Origin: Azonexus sp.
Lineage (GTDB): Bacteria; Pseudomonadota; Gammaproteobacteria; Burkholderiales; Rhodocyclaceae
Direction: 5' to 3'
NCBI GenBank assembly: GCA_030824535.1
Contig: JAVBXO010000069.1
Span: 1 to 52,877, forward strand
DNA: 52,877 nucleotides
The translations under genes were made by a program, and so were the position numbers. Below are positions 40,593-50,884 of this stretch, piece by piece. The notes beneath the pieces were generated by a model that was not told where the DNA came from, did no database searches, and worked only from the letters and a program-made list of their open reading frames with translations. How positions within the stretch are numbered: position 1 is the stretch's first letter; the number at the start of each line of letters is the position of its first letter.

Positions 40593-43310
40593 ATGATTTC
40601 CGGCCTACTCAAGAAAATTTTCGGCAGCCGCAACGACCGGCTGATCAAGCAATACTCCCTGACCGTCAAGCGCATCAACACGCTTGAGCCTCAGATGCAG
40701 GGACTTTCCGATGAGGCTTTGCAGGCCAAGACCGACGAGTTTCGCCGCCGGCATGCCGCTGGCGAGTCGCTCGACGACCTGCTGCCGGAGGCTTTCGCTG
40801 TAGTTCGGGAGGCAGGCAAGCGGGTGTTGGGGATGCGCCATTTCGACGTTCAGTTGATTGGCGGCATGGTCCTGCATAACGGCAAGATTGCCGAAATGCG
40901 TACCGGCGAAGGCAAGACTTTGGTTGGCACGCTGCCGGCCTACCTCAATGCCATTTCCGGCAAGGGGGTTCATGTCATTACCGTCAATGATTACCTGGCC
41001 AGTCGCGATGCGGCCTGGATGGGGCGTTTGCACCGTTTTCTCGGACTTTCGGTCGGGGTGAACCTGTCGCAGATGGATCATGAGGCCAAGCAGCAGGCCT
41101 ACGCTGCCGACATCACCTACGGCACCAACAACGAATTCGGCTTCGACTATCTGCGCGACAACATGGTTTATGCCGCTGACCAGCGGGTACTGCGCAGCCT
41201 GAATTTCGCCATCGTTGACGAAGTGGATTCGATCCTGATCGATGAAGCGCGTACGCCGCTGATCATCTCCGGTCAGGCCGACGACCATACCGACCTCTAC
41301 CTGCGCATGAAAGATGTCGTTCCGCAGTTGACGCAGGCGATGGAAGAAAATGCCGAGGGTGACTACTGGGTCGATGAAAAGGGTCATCAGGTCCATTTGT
41401 CCGAAAGCGGTTACGAACATGCCGAAGGTTTGCTGGCCGAGCATGGCATGTTGCGTGAAGGCAGCAGCCTGTACGACGCTGCCAACATCTCGCTGATGCA
41501 CCATTTGAATGCCGCGCTGCGCGCTTTGACGCTGTTCCACAAGGATCAGAACTACGTGGTGCAGAATGGTGAAGTGGTGATCGTTGACGAATTTACCGGC
41601 CGTTTGATGGCCGGTCGCCGCTGGTCCGATGGTTTGCATCAGGCGGTTGAAGCCAAGGAGGGCGTGGCGATCCAGTCGGAAAACCAGACCCTGGCTTCGA
41701 TCACCTTCCAGAACTACTTCCGGATGTACGGCAAGTTGGCCGGGATGACGGGCACGGCGGATACCGAAGCCTACGAATTCCAGCAAATTTACGGCCTGGA
41801 AACTGTCGTGGTTCCGACCAATCGTCCCATGACCCGCAAGGACATGAATGATCTGGTGTACAAGACCGCTGATGAGAAACATGCGGCAATCATTGCCGAT
41901 GTCAAGGATTGCGCCAAGCGCGGTCAGCCGGTATTGGTTGGTACGACCTCGATTGAGAATTCCGAACTGCTTTCCCGCCTGCTCGATCAGGAAAAGCTGC
42001 CGCACCAGGTGCTGAATGCCAAGCAACATGCCCGCGAAGCGGAAATCGTTGCCCAGGCGGGTCGACCGGGGATGATCACCATCGCTACCAATATGGCCGG
42101 TCGCGGTACTGACATCGTCCTTGGCGGTAATCTTGAAAAGCAACTCGATGCCGTGCGCGAAGATGAAAGTCTCGGCGAGGCTGACAAGCAGGCCAAACTC
42201 GATGTCGTGAAGGCCGAGTGGAAGCAGGTGCACGAAACGGTGCTGGCGGCGGGTGGTTTGCACATCATTGGCTCCGAGCGCCATGAGTCCCGCCGTATCG
42301 ACAACCAGCTGCGTGGTCGTGCTGGTCGCCAGGGCGATGCCGGTTCTTCGCGTTTCTATCTGTCGCTGGATGACCAGTTGCTGCGCATTTTTGCTGGCGA
42401 GCGTCTGCGCGCGATCATGGACAAGCTCAAGATGCCGGAAGGCGAGGCGATTGAGCACCCGCTCGTGACCCGTTCGCTGGAGTCCGCACAACGCAAGGTT
42501 GAGGCCCGCAATTTCGATATTCGCAAGCAATTGCTTGAATACGATGACGTCTCCAACGATCAGCGCAAGGTCATTTACCAGCAGCGCAATGAGTTGCTCG
42601 AAACCGACGATATTTCCGAAACCATTTCGGCGATGCGCCATTCGGTTATTAACGATATTTTCCGTCGCCATGTGCCGGCCGAATCAGTCGAGGAACAGTG
42701 GGATCTGGAAAGCCTCGAGCGCGAATTGGCGACCGAGTTGCTGATCGCTGCACCAATCAGCCAGTGGGTCAAGGACGAGCCGGCTTTGGCGGACGACGAT
42801 ATCCTCGCGCGGATTCTGAATAGTGCCGATGAGGCTTATCGGGCCAAGGTTGAGCTGGTGGGCGCCGATACCTTCCTGCAATTCGAGCGCAATGTGATGT
42901 TGCAGAGCCTCGATACCCACTGGCGTGAGCACCTTGCCGCGCTGGATCATCTGCGCCAGGGCATCCATCTGCGTGGTTATGCGCAGAAGAACCCGAAGCA
43001 GGAATACAAGCGCGAAGCTTTCGAGTTGTTCGAAGGTCTGCTCGACCTGGTGCGCCAGGAAGTCACGCGGGTGGTCTTTACCGTGCAAATTCGTTCGCCG
43101 GAAGACGTCGAGGAAACCGTGCCGCATGTGGATGTGCAGAACGTCCAGTACCAGCACGCCGATTTCGACCAGGTCCAGGGTGGTGGCGAAGAGGTCGCTG
43201 CTGCTGAGCCTGCGGTGTCCGCCCTGGCCGAACCCAAGGTTGGCCGCAATGACCCCTGTCCCTGCGGCTCAGGCAAGAAATACAAACACTGTCACGGAAA
43301 ACTGTCCTGA
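40593..43310 (+). CDS. secA: Preprotein translocase ATPase SecA
   Basis: [33 protein letters not shown]-terminal zinc motif [14 protein letters not shown]. Confidence 0.98.
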   Translation: MISGLLKKIFGSRNDRLIKQYSLTVKRINTLEPQMQGLSDEALQAKTDEFRRRHAAGESLDDLLPEAFAVVREAGKRVLGMRHFDVQLIGGMVLHNGKIAEMRTGEGKTLVGTLPAYLNAISGKGVHVITVNDYLASRDAAWMGRLHRFLGLSVGVNLSQMDHEAKQQAYAADITYGTNNEFGFDYLRDNMVYAADQRVLRSLNFAIVDEVDSILIDEARTPLIISGQADDHTDLYLRMKDVVPQLTQAMEENAEGDYWVDEKGHQVHLSESGYEHAEGLLAEHGMLREGSSLYDAANISLMHHLNAALRALTLFHKDQNYVVQNGEVVIVDEFTGRLMAGRRWSDGLHQAVEAKEGVAIQSENQTLASITFQNYFRMYGKLAGMTGTADTEAYEFQQIYGLETVVVPTNRPMTRKDMNDLVYKTADEKHAAIIADVKDCAKRGQPVLVGTTSIENSELLSRLLDQEKLPHQVLNAKQHAREAEIVAQAGRPGMITIATNMAGRGTDIVLGGNLEKQLDAVREDESLGEADKQAKLDVVKAEWKQVHETVLAAGGLHIIGSERHESRRIDNQLRGRAGRQGDAGSSRFYLSLDDQLLRIFAGERLRAIMDKLKMPEGEAIEHPLVTRSLESAQRKVEARNFDIRKQLLEYDDVSNDQRKVIYQQRNELLETDDISETISAMRHSVINDIFRRHVPAESVEEQWDLESLERELATELLIAAPISQWVKDEPALADDDILARILNSADEAYRAKVELVGADTFLQFERNVMLQSLDTHWREHLAALDHLRQGIHLRGYAQKNPKQEYKREAFELFEGLLDLVRQEVTRVVFTVQIRSPEDVEETVPHVDVQNVQYQHADFDQVQGGGEEVAAAEPAVSALAEPKVGRNDPCPCGSGKKYKHCHGKLS

Positions 43311-43358
43311 TTCCCCAAGGCACCCCGGCGGTGCCTTGATGCTATTGGAGCCAAGAAA

Positions 43359-44585
43359 ATGCCTGTTAATTATGCTACGCCCGCTGCCGATCAACTTTTG
43401 CCGGTAGCCGGTGTTCGTCTCGGGGTTGCCGAAGCCGAAATTCGCAAGAAAAACCGTCGCGACCTGACACTGGTTGCGCTGGATAGCGGATGCACGGTTG
43501 CCGGCGTATTTACGCAGAATCGTTTCTGCGCCGCGCCGGTGCAACTGTGCCGCGCGCATCTGGCGACCGGACAGGAAATGCGGGCCTTGGTGATCAACAC
43601 TGGCATCGCCAATGCCGGCACCGGCGAGCCGGGACGGCAGGCAGCGCAGGCCAGTTGCGAGGCGGTGGCCGGGATTCTGGGGATTGCTGCCGAGCAGGTG
43701 CTGCCGTTCTCGACCGGGGTCATTCTCGAGCCGCTGCCGGTCGAGCGCCTAAAAGCCGGTCTGCCGGCGGCCTTCGCCGATCTGAAGGCCGATAACTGGC
43801 ATGCTGCAGCACACGCGATCATGACCACGGACACCGTCGCCAAGGCCGCTTCGCGCGTTGTTGCGGTCAACGGCAAAAAAGTGAGCATTTCCGGGCTGTC
43901 CAAAGGCGCTGGCATGATCAAGCCGAACATGGCCACCATGCTCGGTTTCCTCGCGACTGATGCCGGCATCGCCCAGCCGCTGCTCGAGCAACTGGTCAAG
44001 GAAGCGGCTGACGCCTCGTTCAACTGCATTACCGTCGATGGCGATACCTCGACCAACGACTCTTTCGTGATGATTGCCTCCGGCCAATCCGGCGCGAGTT
44101 TTGCCGACGCCAGCGATGCTGGCTGGGCCGAAGTCAAGGCTGCCATCATCGCCGTGTCAGTTGAACTGGCGCAGGCCATCGTGCGCGATGGCGAAGGTGC
44201 CACCAAGTTCATCACCGTCGCCGTACAAGGCGGCAAGACGCGTGAGGAATGCCGGCAGGTTGCTTATGCCATCGGCCACTCACCGCTGGTCAAGACAGCT
44301 TTCTTCGCCTCCGACCCGAATCTTGGCCGTATCCTGGCGGCCATCGGCTACGCTGGCATCGCCGATCTCGATGTCGATGGTGTCAAGGTCTGGCTGGATG
44401 AGGTGCTGGTCGCCGAGAACGGCGGCCGGGCGGCTGCCTACAAGGAAGAGGACGGTGCCCGGGTGATGGCGCAGGCGGAAATTACCGTCCGGGTTGACCT
44501 CGGCCGTGGTCAGGCATCGGCCAGCGTTTACACCTGTGACTTTTCTTATGATTATGTCAAGATCAATGCGGATTATCGCAGCTAG
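43359..44585 (+). CDS. argJ: Bifunctional glutamate N-acetyltransferase/ornithine acetyltransferase ArgJ
   Basis: [20 protein letters not shown] autoprocessing motif. Confidence 0.97.
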   Translation: MPVNYATPAADQLLPVAGVRLGVAEAEIRKKNRRDLTLVALDSGCTVAGVFTQNRFCAAPVQLCRAHLATGQEMRALVINTGIANAGTGEPGRQAAQASCEAVAGILGIAAEQVLPFSTGVILEPLPVERLKAGLPAAFADLKADNWHAAAHAIMTTDTVAKAASRVVAVNGKKVSISGLSKGAGMIKPNMATMLGFLATDAGIAQPLLEQLVKEAADASFNCITVDGDTSTNDSFVMIASGQSGASFADASDAGWAEVKAAIIAVSVELAQAIVRDGEGATKFITVAVQGGKTREECRQVAYAIGHSPLVKTAFFASDPNLGRILAAIGYAGIADLDVDGVKVWLDEVLVAENGGRAAAYKEEDGARVMAQAEITVRVDLGRGQASASVYTCDFSYDYVKINADYRS

Positions 44586-44604
44586 CCTGTTTTGACTGTT
44601 CCGC

Positions 44605-44632
44605 AAAGCCCGCTTGAACGCGGGCTTTTTTT
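44605..44632 (+). terminator. Rho-independent terminator after argJ
   Basis: AAAGCCCGC-TTGAAC-GCGGGCTTTTTTT. Confidence 0.93.
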
Positions 44633-44836
44633 GTACCGGTTTTGATGTTCGATTGACTGCTGACAATAAGCATCTACTGTAGTTATCAGAGGCTTCGGTA
44701 TTGGCTTGTTCGCGGATCAGTTTTCTGACAAGCCATCGTTTTTGGCGAGCGATGCTCAGAATTTTGTCTGCGTGCCACATATTCATGGCAGATAATGCGT
44801 GATACGTAATTTTTGGTGTCTTCAGGGGATATTTAT

Positions 44837-46681
44837 ATGTCAATCATCATGGGTGGCAGCTGGACTGATTCACTGCTTGGCGGTTCAGCTAATGACACGA
44901 TAGACGGCAATGGCGGTAGTGATCGGATCGACGGTGGTGATGGCGTGGATACGGTGCTGTTTTTTTCTGACAGCAGTCAATTCACCGTTACGACGCTGCA
45001 AGGTGTGACGCATGTCAAGGAAACGGTTGAGTCATATTCACATATCGACAACTTGTTAGCTTTTTCGGAGGAGGGGCAGGTAGCGGATAGCCTCATGCCT
45101 CCCTCTATCTACGCCTATTACAACGAGTCCGTCATGATCAATGTTGAAACAATCCAGTTTGCCGATACGACACTCTCCCTGGCTGCCACTGCGGGGCCGG
45201 TGATGTTTGGGACTTCCGGGAGGGATCAACTTGTCGGCAGTCCGGCGGATGACACTATCGATGGCATGGGGGGAACTGACCGCATCGATGGCGGTGCAGG
45301 CACCGATACCGCGCTGTTTTTCGACGATATGGGCAAGTTCTCCGTGACGACCTTGCACGGGGTTACACATGTCCGGGATCTGACGATTTCCAGCAGTTCT
45401 GGTTATGCTTACTTTGGCGATCCTGACACAGTCCTGGTCAATGTTGAAAACATCCAGTTTGCCGATGCCAGTATCGCGCTGTCTGGCACGAGTTCTCAGG
45501 TGATTTTCGACAATTACTGGATGGATCAAATCACCGGAACGGCCGGGGACGACATCATTGACGGCTTGGGCGGTAATGACCGGATCGATGGTGAAAGTGG
45601 CAGCGATACCGTCCTCTTCTTCGATAGCAGCAGTAATTTCTCGGTGACGACCCTGTCCGGGGTCACGCATGTCCGGGGGTTGGTATCGGGCGACGCGTAT
45701 TACCGCTACTCTGACTCGATTCTGCTCAACGTCGAAAACATTCAATTCGCCGACGCCAGCGTCAGCCTGTCTGTAGCGGACGTCAATGCCAAGCTTATTT
45801 TAGGTAGTGATTACTGGACAGACCATATCACCGGAACGGCCGGGGACGACATCATCGACGGCTTGGGTGGCAGTGACCAGATCAATGGTGGCCGCGGCAC
45901 GGATACGGTCCTGTTTTTTGAGGACAGCGCCAACTTTTCCGTACTCACGCTCGCTGGCGTCACCCACGTCAAGGCGCTGAGTGGCGCGAGTTCGCCGTAT
46001 GCCTACACCGATAACATCCTGGTCAATGTTGAAAATATCCAGTTTGCTGATAAAACGTTGGAGATCAGCAATGGCGGAGAGTCTGGCGAGCAGACGGGGA
46101 CACCGGATGATGATGTGCTGTTTGGCGGTTATGGGCAGCGTATCGATGGTGGCGATGGCAAGGATATCCTTGCCTATGACGGTGACCTTATCCCCTTCAC
46201 TACTGGGGGTGGTGGTGTTTTCACTGTCGGGCTCGATACCGTGGCCAATATAGAGCGCCTGGAGTTTGATGATAAAAAAGTCGCCCTGGACATGGGGGCG
46301 AATCAGGCCGGGGGGCAAACCGCCTTGATGATTGCTGCCTGTATCGGAACGGCCGGCTTGTCGGACAAGGTGATGACAGGCTTGGTGCTTTCCTACTTCG
46401 ATGCCGGAAATGATCTGAACACTGCTGCCGACTTCCTGGTCTCTTCCGGGATTACGGCGCAATTGGCGGGCGGTGCCGATAACACTGACTTCATTGCTTG
46501 GTTGGCTGGTAATTTCCAGGATGCAGCGCCGAGCAGCGAACTTCAGGCTGCCTGCCTGTCCATGCTGGAGCAGGGCGTCTTTACTCAGGCAAGCTTCCTG
46601 TCCACGCTGGCAGCGACGGATTTCAATCAGCAACATGTCAATCTGGTCGGTTTGCAGCAAACGGGGATGGAATACATCTGA
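44837..46681 (+). CDS. RTX-like calcium-binding tandem-repeat protein, probable secreted/surface protein
   Basis: Four long repeats (DDxIDGxGGxDRIDGGxGxDTVLFF...FSVTTLxGVTHV...VNVENIQFAD) plus a partial fifth; no N-terminal signal peptide evident. Confidence 0.85.
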   Translation: MSIIMGGSWTDSLLGGSANDTIDGNGGSDRIDGGDGVDTVLFFSDSSQFTVTTLQGVTHVKETVESYSHIDNLLAFSEEGQVADSLMPPSIYAYYNESVMINVETIQFADTTLSLAATAGPVMFGTSGRDQLVGSPADDTIDGMGGTDRIDGGAGTDTALFFDDMGKFSVTTLHGVTHVRDLTISSSSGYAYFGDPDTVLVNVENIQFADASIALSGTSSQVIFDNYWMDQITGTAGDDIIDGLGGNDRIDGESGSDTVLFFDSSSNFSVTTLSGVTHVRGLVSGDAYYRYSDSILLNVENIQFADASVSLSVADVNAKLILGSDYWTDHITGTAGDDIIDGLGGSDQINGGRGTDTVLFFEDSANFSVLTLAGVTHVKALSGASSPYAYTDNILVNVENIQFADKTLEISNGGESGEQTGTPDDDVLFGGYGQRIDGGDGKDILAYDGDLIPFTTGGGGVFTVGLDTVANIERLEFDDKKVALDMGANQAGGQTALMIAACIGTAGLSDKVMTGLVLSYFDAGNDLNTAADFLVSSGITAQLAGGADNTDFIAWLAGNFQDAAPSSELQAACLSMLEQGVFTQASFLSTLAATDFNQQHVNLVGLQQTGMEYI

Positions 46682-46784
46682 TGTCATTTGTTTGGGTTTT
46701 GTCCGGGCTCAATGACGCAATGGGCTGTTTGCCCGGGCCCGCAGCCTGCTGTGCCGCAGTGCCGGGTATTGCCCCCGGGCGCCA

Positions 46785-47954
46785 GTGTTGAGCGATATCC
46801 GCCGCGATCTGGTGCGCAACACGCTGGCGATTATCGTCATCGTCGGCCTGCTGGCCTTGTCCTTGTGGGTGTTGCGGCCATTTCTGGCAGCAACGGTATG
46901 GGCGGCGATGATAGTCGTCGCTACCTGGCCGCTGTTCATTGCGCTGGAAACCCGTCTCGGGCAGCGGCGTTCGCTGGCGGTGGTGCTGATGACGCTGGCC
47001 ATGCTGCTGTTGCTGGTCCTGCCGCTATGGCTGGCCATCGACACCATTTTCGATCATTTTGGCGAGTTGACCGCAGAACTGCGCAATGTCGCCGAAAATG
47101 GCCTGCCCCGGCCACCGGCTTGGCTTGCCGGCATGCCCTTGGTCGGTGAAAAACTGGCGGCTTTCTGGACGCAACTGGCTGATGACGGCGCGCGTGGCTT
47201 GCTGGCCAAGCTCACCCCGTATGCCGCCGATACCGGCAAATGGCTGCTCTCTCAGGTTGGCGGTCTGGGCGGCATGCTCGTGCAGTTCCTGCTGATCGTC
47301 ACCATTGCCGCGATCATGTACGCCAGCGGCGAAGCCGGCGCGCGTTTGCTGCGGCGTTTCGGGCGTCGTCTGGCCGGTGAGCGTGGCGAAAATTCGGTGA
47401 TTCTCGCCGGCCAGGCGATACGTGGCGTGGCTCTCGGCGTTGGCGTCACTGCCATTGTCCAGACCGTGCTGGGTGGCCTGGGCCTGGCGCTGGTCGGCGT
47501 GCCCTTTGCTGCCTTGCTGTCGGCACTGATGCTGATGCTGTGCATTGCCCAGATCGGGCCGATGCCGGTGTTACTGCCGGCGGTGGGCTGGCTGTTCTGG
47601 CAGGGCGAGTCGGGCTGGGGCAGCTTTTTGCTGGTCTGGAGTCTGGTTGTTGGCGGCCTCGACAGCTTTTTGCGACCGATGCTGATCCGCCGCGGCGCTG
47701 ATCTGCCGCTGCTGCTGATTTTCGCCGGTGTCATCGGCGGCATGCTGGGCTTCGGCCTGATCGGCCTGTTCATCGGTCCGGTCGCGCTGGCCGTAACCTG
47801 GACTCTGCTGCATGCCTGGCTGGATGATGCGCTGGGTGGCGCTGACGGCGAGTTAATGCCGCTCCAGACGCCTGGCGAGTTCCCTGATGTCCCGGCGGGC
47901 GAAGTAATTGGGCAGCAGGCGCCAGACGCCGAGCAGCGTGCCGCCGAGCAGTAG
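46785..47954 (+). CDS. AI-2E family transporter (PerM/YdiK-like)
   Basis: Multiple TM segments, VVATWPLFIALETRLG, GLFIGPVALAV; GTG start. Confidence 0.88.
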   Translation: MLSDIRRDLVRNTLAIIVIVGLLALSLWVLRPFLAATVWAAMIVVATWPLFIALETRLGQRRSLAVVLMTLAMLLLLVLPLWLAIDTIFDHFGELTAELRNVAENGLPRPPAWLAGMPLVGEKLAAFWTQLADDGARGLLAKLTPYAADTGKWLLSQVGGLGGMLVQFLLIVTIAAIMYASGEAGARLLRRFGRRLAGERGENSVILAGQAIRGVALGVGVTAIVQTVLGGLGLALVGVPFAALLSALMLMLCIAQIGPMPVLLPAVGWLFWQGESGWGSFLLVWSLVVGGLDSFLRPMLIRRGADLPLLLIFAGVIGGMLGFGLIGLFIGPVALAVTWTLLHAWLDDALGGADGELMPLQTPGEFPDVPAGEVIGQQAPDAEQRAAEQ

Positions 47955-50222
47955 TGGATAGAACAGTCGCTCACTGACGATCAGCGGCAGCAGGATCAGC
48001 GCCGCCATGAAAAACCCCAGGCTTGGCGCACTGAACCAGCCACGATTTTCCGTCTGGCGAGCGAGCAGGTTTTCGATCCGATCCCGTATCCGGTTGACCG
48101 TCGGTGCATGGCGGGCAATCGCTTGGCGTGTCGCCTGATAGTCGGCATCGCCATGGCCCAGAGCGCGCAGTTGCCTGCTCAGCTGGGAAAAATGCTCGAT
48201 ACGCTGCTGCAGTTCCTGGAACTGCCCAGCGTCGATCAGCCAGCGCCCGGCGAACCGGGCTAATTCATCGAGCGCCAGCTGGCATTCCTGCTGCAGTTGT
48301 CGGCTGCGTGCCAGGGCTTCCACGGCATCGTTGTGCTCGCGTTCGCGCTGCTTTTTGACTTGCTTGCGCGCTTCCGGCAGCAGGCATTCAATGGCCAGCA
48401 AGCGGCTTGCCGGCAGTTCGGCGAGCTCGCCAAAAGTTTCCAGCCAGGGGCAGTCGAGCGCCAGCAGGCCGGTTTCGTGGGCCAGGTGCTGGCGCCAGCG
48501 GCTGACCCAGGCCGCGTCGTAACTAAGGGCCAGCAGCCGGGCATGCAGCTGCTGTGGTGAAGGGCGCAGCGGTATGCCCGGCCCGTACATGGCATCGTCG
48601 AACAGCGTGATGCCATTTTGCTGCCTGTGGCGGGCGACCTTGATCGCTTCGAGCAATTGCGTCCACGTCGTGTTGAATTGCGCGAGCGCGTCATGCCAAC
48701 GCTGGTCGATATCGGCCATTTCCGCATTGCCGGCAGCGGCATAGGTGGACAGGACGGCAAATTCGTCGAGTTCCTGCAGCCACAGGCTGGCGCTCGCGTC
48801 ATTCTTCAGGGCCAGGTCGGCATGTTTGAGGATTTCCCGCAGGCCCAGGCTGGTGCCACGCCAGACGGGCGGGATGCCCGGTGCCAGCTCGATGATCAGG
48901 TGCAGCAGCCGCAGATCGGCGTGCAGCTTGCGTTCGTGATTCAGTTCGATCAGGAAGCGGACCAGGTTCTGGTCTTTCAATTCCTGGCGCAACCAGTTCA
49001 TCAACAAGCCATTGTCCAGGTCGGAAAGGGCCTTGGGCCAGTGTTGGGCCAAGGCGACAGCCAGTTGCTCGCGGGTAAAACACAGTGCATCGCCGATCTG
49101 GTAGGGATTGCCGGCGGGCGGCCGGGTTTCTTCGGCAAAGACCTCGGGGAGACCGGGGTCATCGGCCAGCCAGCGGCGGATTTCGGCCGCCCCCCAGCGC
49201 GGCTTGGGGTCGCGCAGCAACAGGCCGCGCAGCAATTTGCCCAGTTTTGGGTCGTTGACCGCAGAAACATCGACAGGGCGGGTGCTCAGGCGATGCAGGA
49301 TCACGGCATCCGAAAGACCGGCGAACGGATGCTGGCCGCTGGCAGCCTCGAGCATGATCATGCCCAGCGACCACCAGTCGGTCTTGTCGTCGATGATCCC
49401 GGACAAGGTCTCGGGCGCGGCGTAAGCCAGGGTCCGGGCCTGTCCGGTAAAGCGCAGCGTGGCCTTGCACACCGAGGCGATGCCGAAATCAGTGAGCACC
49501 AGGTCGAGCGGCGTGGTGCTGCGGAGCAGGATGTTTTCCGGCTTCAGGTCACGGTGGATCAGCCTGAGCTGATGAATGGCCGCGATTGCGTCGGCCAGTT
49601 CGGCAAGGATGGTCCGCAGGTCGGCGGCATCCGGCTGGCCCCGGCGCAAAAGATCGCGCAGCGAACCCAGTGGGCAATATTCCATCAGCTCGTAGGTAAA
49701 GCCGTCGGAGCTGCCGCTTTCGAGGATTTCAATGCAATGTGCCGGATCGACGCTGGCCAGTCGGGCCATGACCTCGCGTTCGGGATGGATGCCGTGGCGG
49801 TAGATTTTCGCCACCCGGCTGCTGCTGTCGGCCAATGACGAGACCAGGAGCAAATCTGCTTCGCCGCCCTGGCTGGGCAGTGGGCGTTCAATCCGGTAGC
49901 GCTGGCGCAGCGCCGTCGGCAAGGCCATGAGCGAAGGCTGCCGACTCAGGCCGGCATCGGGCGTCGTCAGCGGCCGGTCGCAATACAGACAGCGCTCACT
50001 GCCCGGCGGATTGTCCTGACCACAGTCGGCGTGCGGGCAGCGGTGAAGTTCGCTGCCTGCTGCGGTGGACGGTGTTTTTTCGGCTAATTCCCCGGCCGGC
50101 AGCAAGCTCTCGCGGGTCGTCAGATCGACGCCGGCGAGCAGGGCACCGCATGCACAGCGCATGATTTCGGGGGCGTTTTCTGCGCCACAGGTTGGGCACA
50201 GACGCAGGTAATCGCCGCTCAT
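47853..50222 (-). CDS. Zinc-ribbon Ser/Thr protein kinase with C-terminal hydrophobic segment
   Basis: Two zinc ribbons (CPTCGAENAPEIMRCACG, CPHADCGQDNPPGSERCLYC), VAKIY lysine, IHRDLKPENILL, LTDFGIAS, AYAAPE; two C-terminal hydrophobic stretches. Confidence 0.92.
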   Translation of the reverse strand: MSGDYLRLCPTCGAENAPEIMRCACGALLAGVDLTTRESLLPAGELAEKTPSTAAGSELHRCPHADCGQDNPPGSERCLYCDRPLTTPDAGLSRQPSLMALPTALRQRYRIERPLPSQGGEADLLLVSSLADSSSRVAKIYRHGIHPEREVMARLASVDPAHCIEILESGSSDGFTYELMEYCPLGSLRDLLRRGQPDAADLRTILAELADAIAAIHQLRLIHRDLKPENILLRSTTPLDLVLTDFGIASVCKATLRFTGQARTLAYAAPETLSGIIDDKTDWWSLGMIMLEAASGQHPFAGLSDAVILHRLSTRPVDVSAVNDPKLGKLLRGLLLRDPKPRWGAAEIRRWLADDPGLPEVFAEETRPPAGNPYQIGDALCFTREQLAVALAQHWPKALSDLDNGLLMNWLRQELKDQNLVRFLIELNHERKLHADLRLLHLIIELAPGIPPVWRGTSLGLREILKHADLALKNDASASLWLQELDEFAVLSTYAAAGNAEMADIDQRWHDALAQFNTTWTQLLEAIKVARHRQQNGITLFDDAMYGPGIPLRPSPQQLHARLLALSYDAAWVSRWRQHLAHETGLLALDCPWLETFGELAELPASRLLAIECLLPEARKQVKKQREREHNDAVEALARSRQLQQECQLALDELARFAGRWLIDAGQFQELQQRIEHFSQLSRQLRALGHGDADYQATRQAIARHAPTVNRIRDRIENLLARQTENRGWFSAPSLGFFMAALILLPLIVSERLFYPLLLGGTLLGVWRLLPNYFARRDIRELARRLERH

Positions 50223-50875
50223 TGCCGCCAGGAAACCTGGGCGAAGCGAAGACCGCGTTCTGCCGCCAGTCTTTCCAGTTCGGCCATGTCGCCGCGTGCC
50301 GGGATGCCGATACTCCATAGTCGCTCGCCATCGACCTGCATCTGGATGCGCTTGCCGAAGATATCAGCAGGCGCATCGAGGTAAGGGGCGTAACGTTCAG
50401 CACCGCGGGCGGACAGGGTAATCAGGCGCTGGTTGGCTGAGCCGCGCCAGAGGTGGGTCAGCGCCAGCGTATCGACATAGGGTTCGGGAATCAGCGCGTC
50501 GAGCTTGGCGAGCAGGCGCGCATGACGTTTTTCGAGCCTGGCCAGCGGATAGCCGCTATAGCAAAGAATGTCGAAGTCGAGACCGCTGTGCTGACGCCAG
50601 TAAATCAGCGCATCGAGCAGGGCGGCGAGTGCCTGGGGTTGGTCGAAAGGTTCGCCGCCGCTGATCGTGATGCCATCCGGCGCGTTGCTGCTGGCTTTCT
50701 TGCACCAGCTCAGCAGGCGGGCAACGGTCATCTCCCGGCCGGGATCGGTATGCCAGGTATCCTGTGAAACGCAGCCCGGACAATGAATCGAGCAGCCCTG
50801 CAGCCAGAGGCCGATGCGCCGGCCGGGACCGAGAACGGTGACTGGGAAGTGGGCCTTGTTGATGGCGATTTTCAT
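50219..50875 (-). CDS. NrdG/PflA-like radical SAM 4Fe-4S activating-type protein
   Basis: CSIHCPGC (CxxxCxxC), TISGGEPFDQPQAL; overlaps kinase start by ATGA. Confidence 0.92.
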   Translation of the reverse strand: MKIAINKAHFPVTVLGPGRRIGLWLQGCSIHCPGCVSQDTWHTDPGREMTVARLLSWCKKASSNAPDGITISGGEPFDQPQALAALLDALIYWRQHSGLDFDILCYSGYPLARLEKRHARLLAKLDALIPEPYVDTLALTHLWRGSANQRLITLSARGAERYAPYLDAPADIFGKRIQMQVDGERLWSIGIPARGDMAELERLAAERGLRFAQVSWRQ

Positions 50876-50884
50876 CGGCGCTAT

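Noticed and set aside
40605-42671. 688-aa minus-strand ORF opposite secA
   Set aside because: Antisense shadow of secA; low-complexity translation with no recognisable domain.
43317-43337. AAGGCACC/GGTGCCTT hairpin between secA and argJ as a terminator
   Set aside because: Stem lacks a downstream T tract; insufficient for a terminator call.
48618-49838. 406-aa plus-strand ORF opposite the kinase gene
   Set aside because: Kinase has intact catalytic motifs; the plus frame has no coherent domain.
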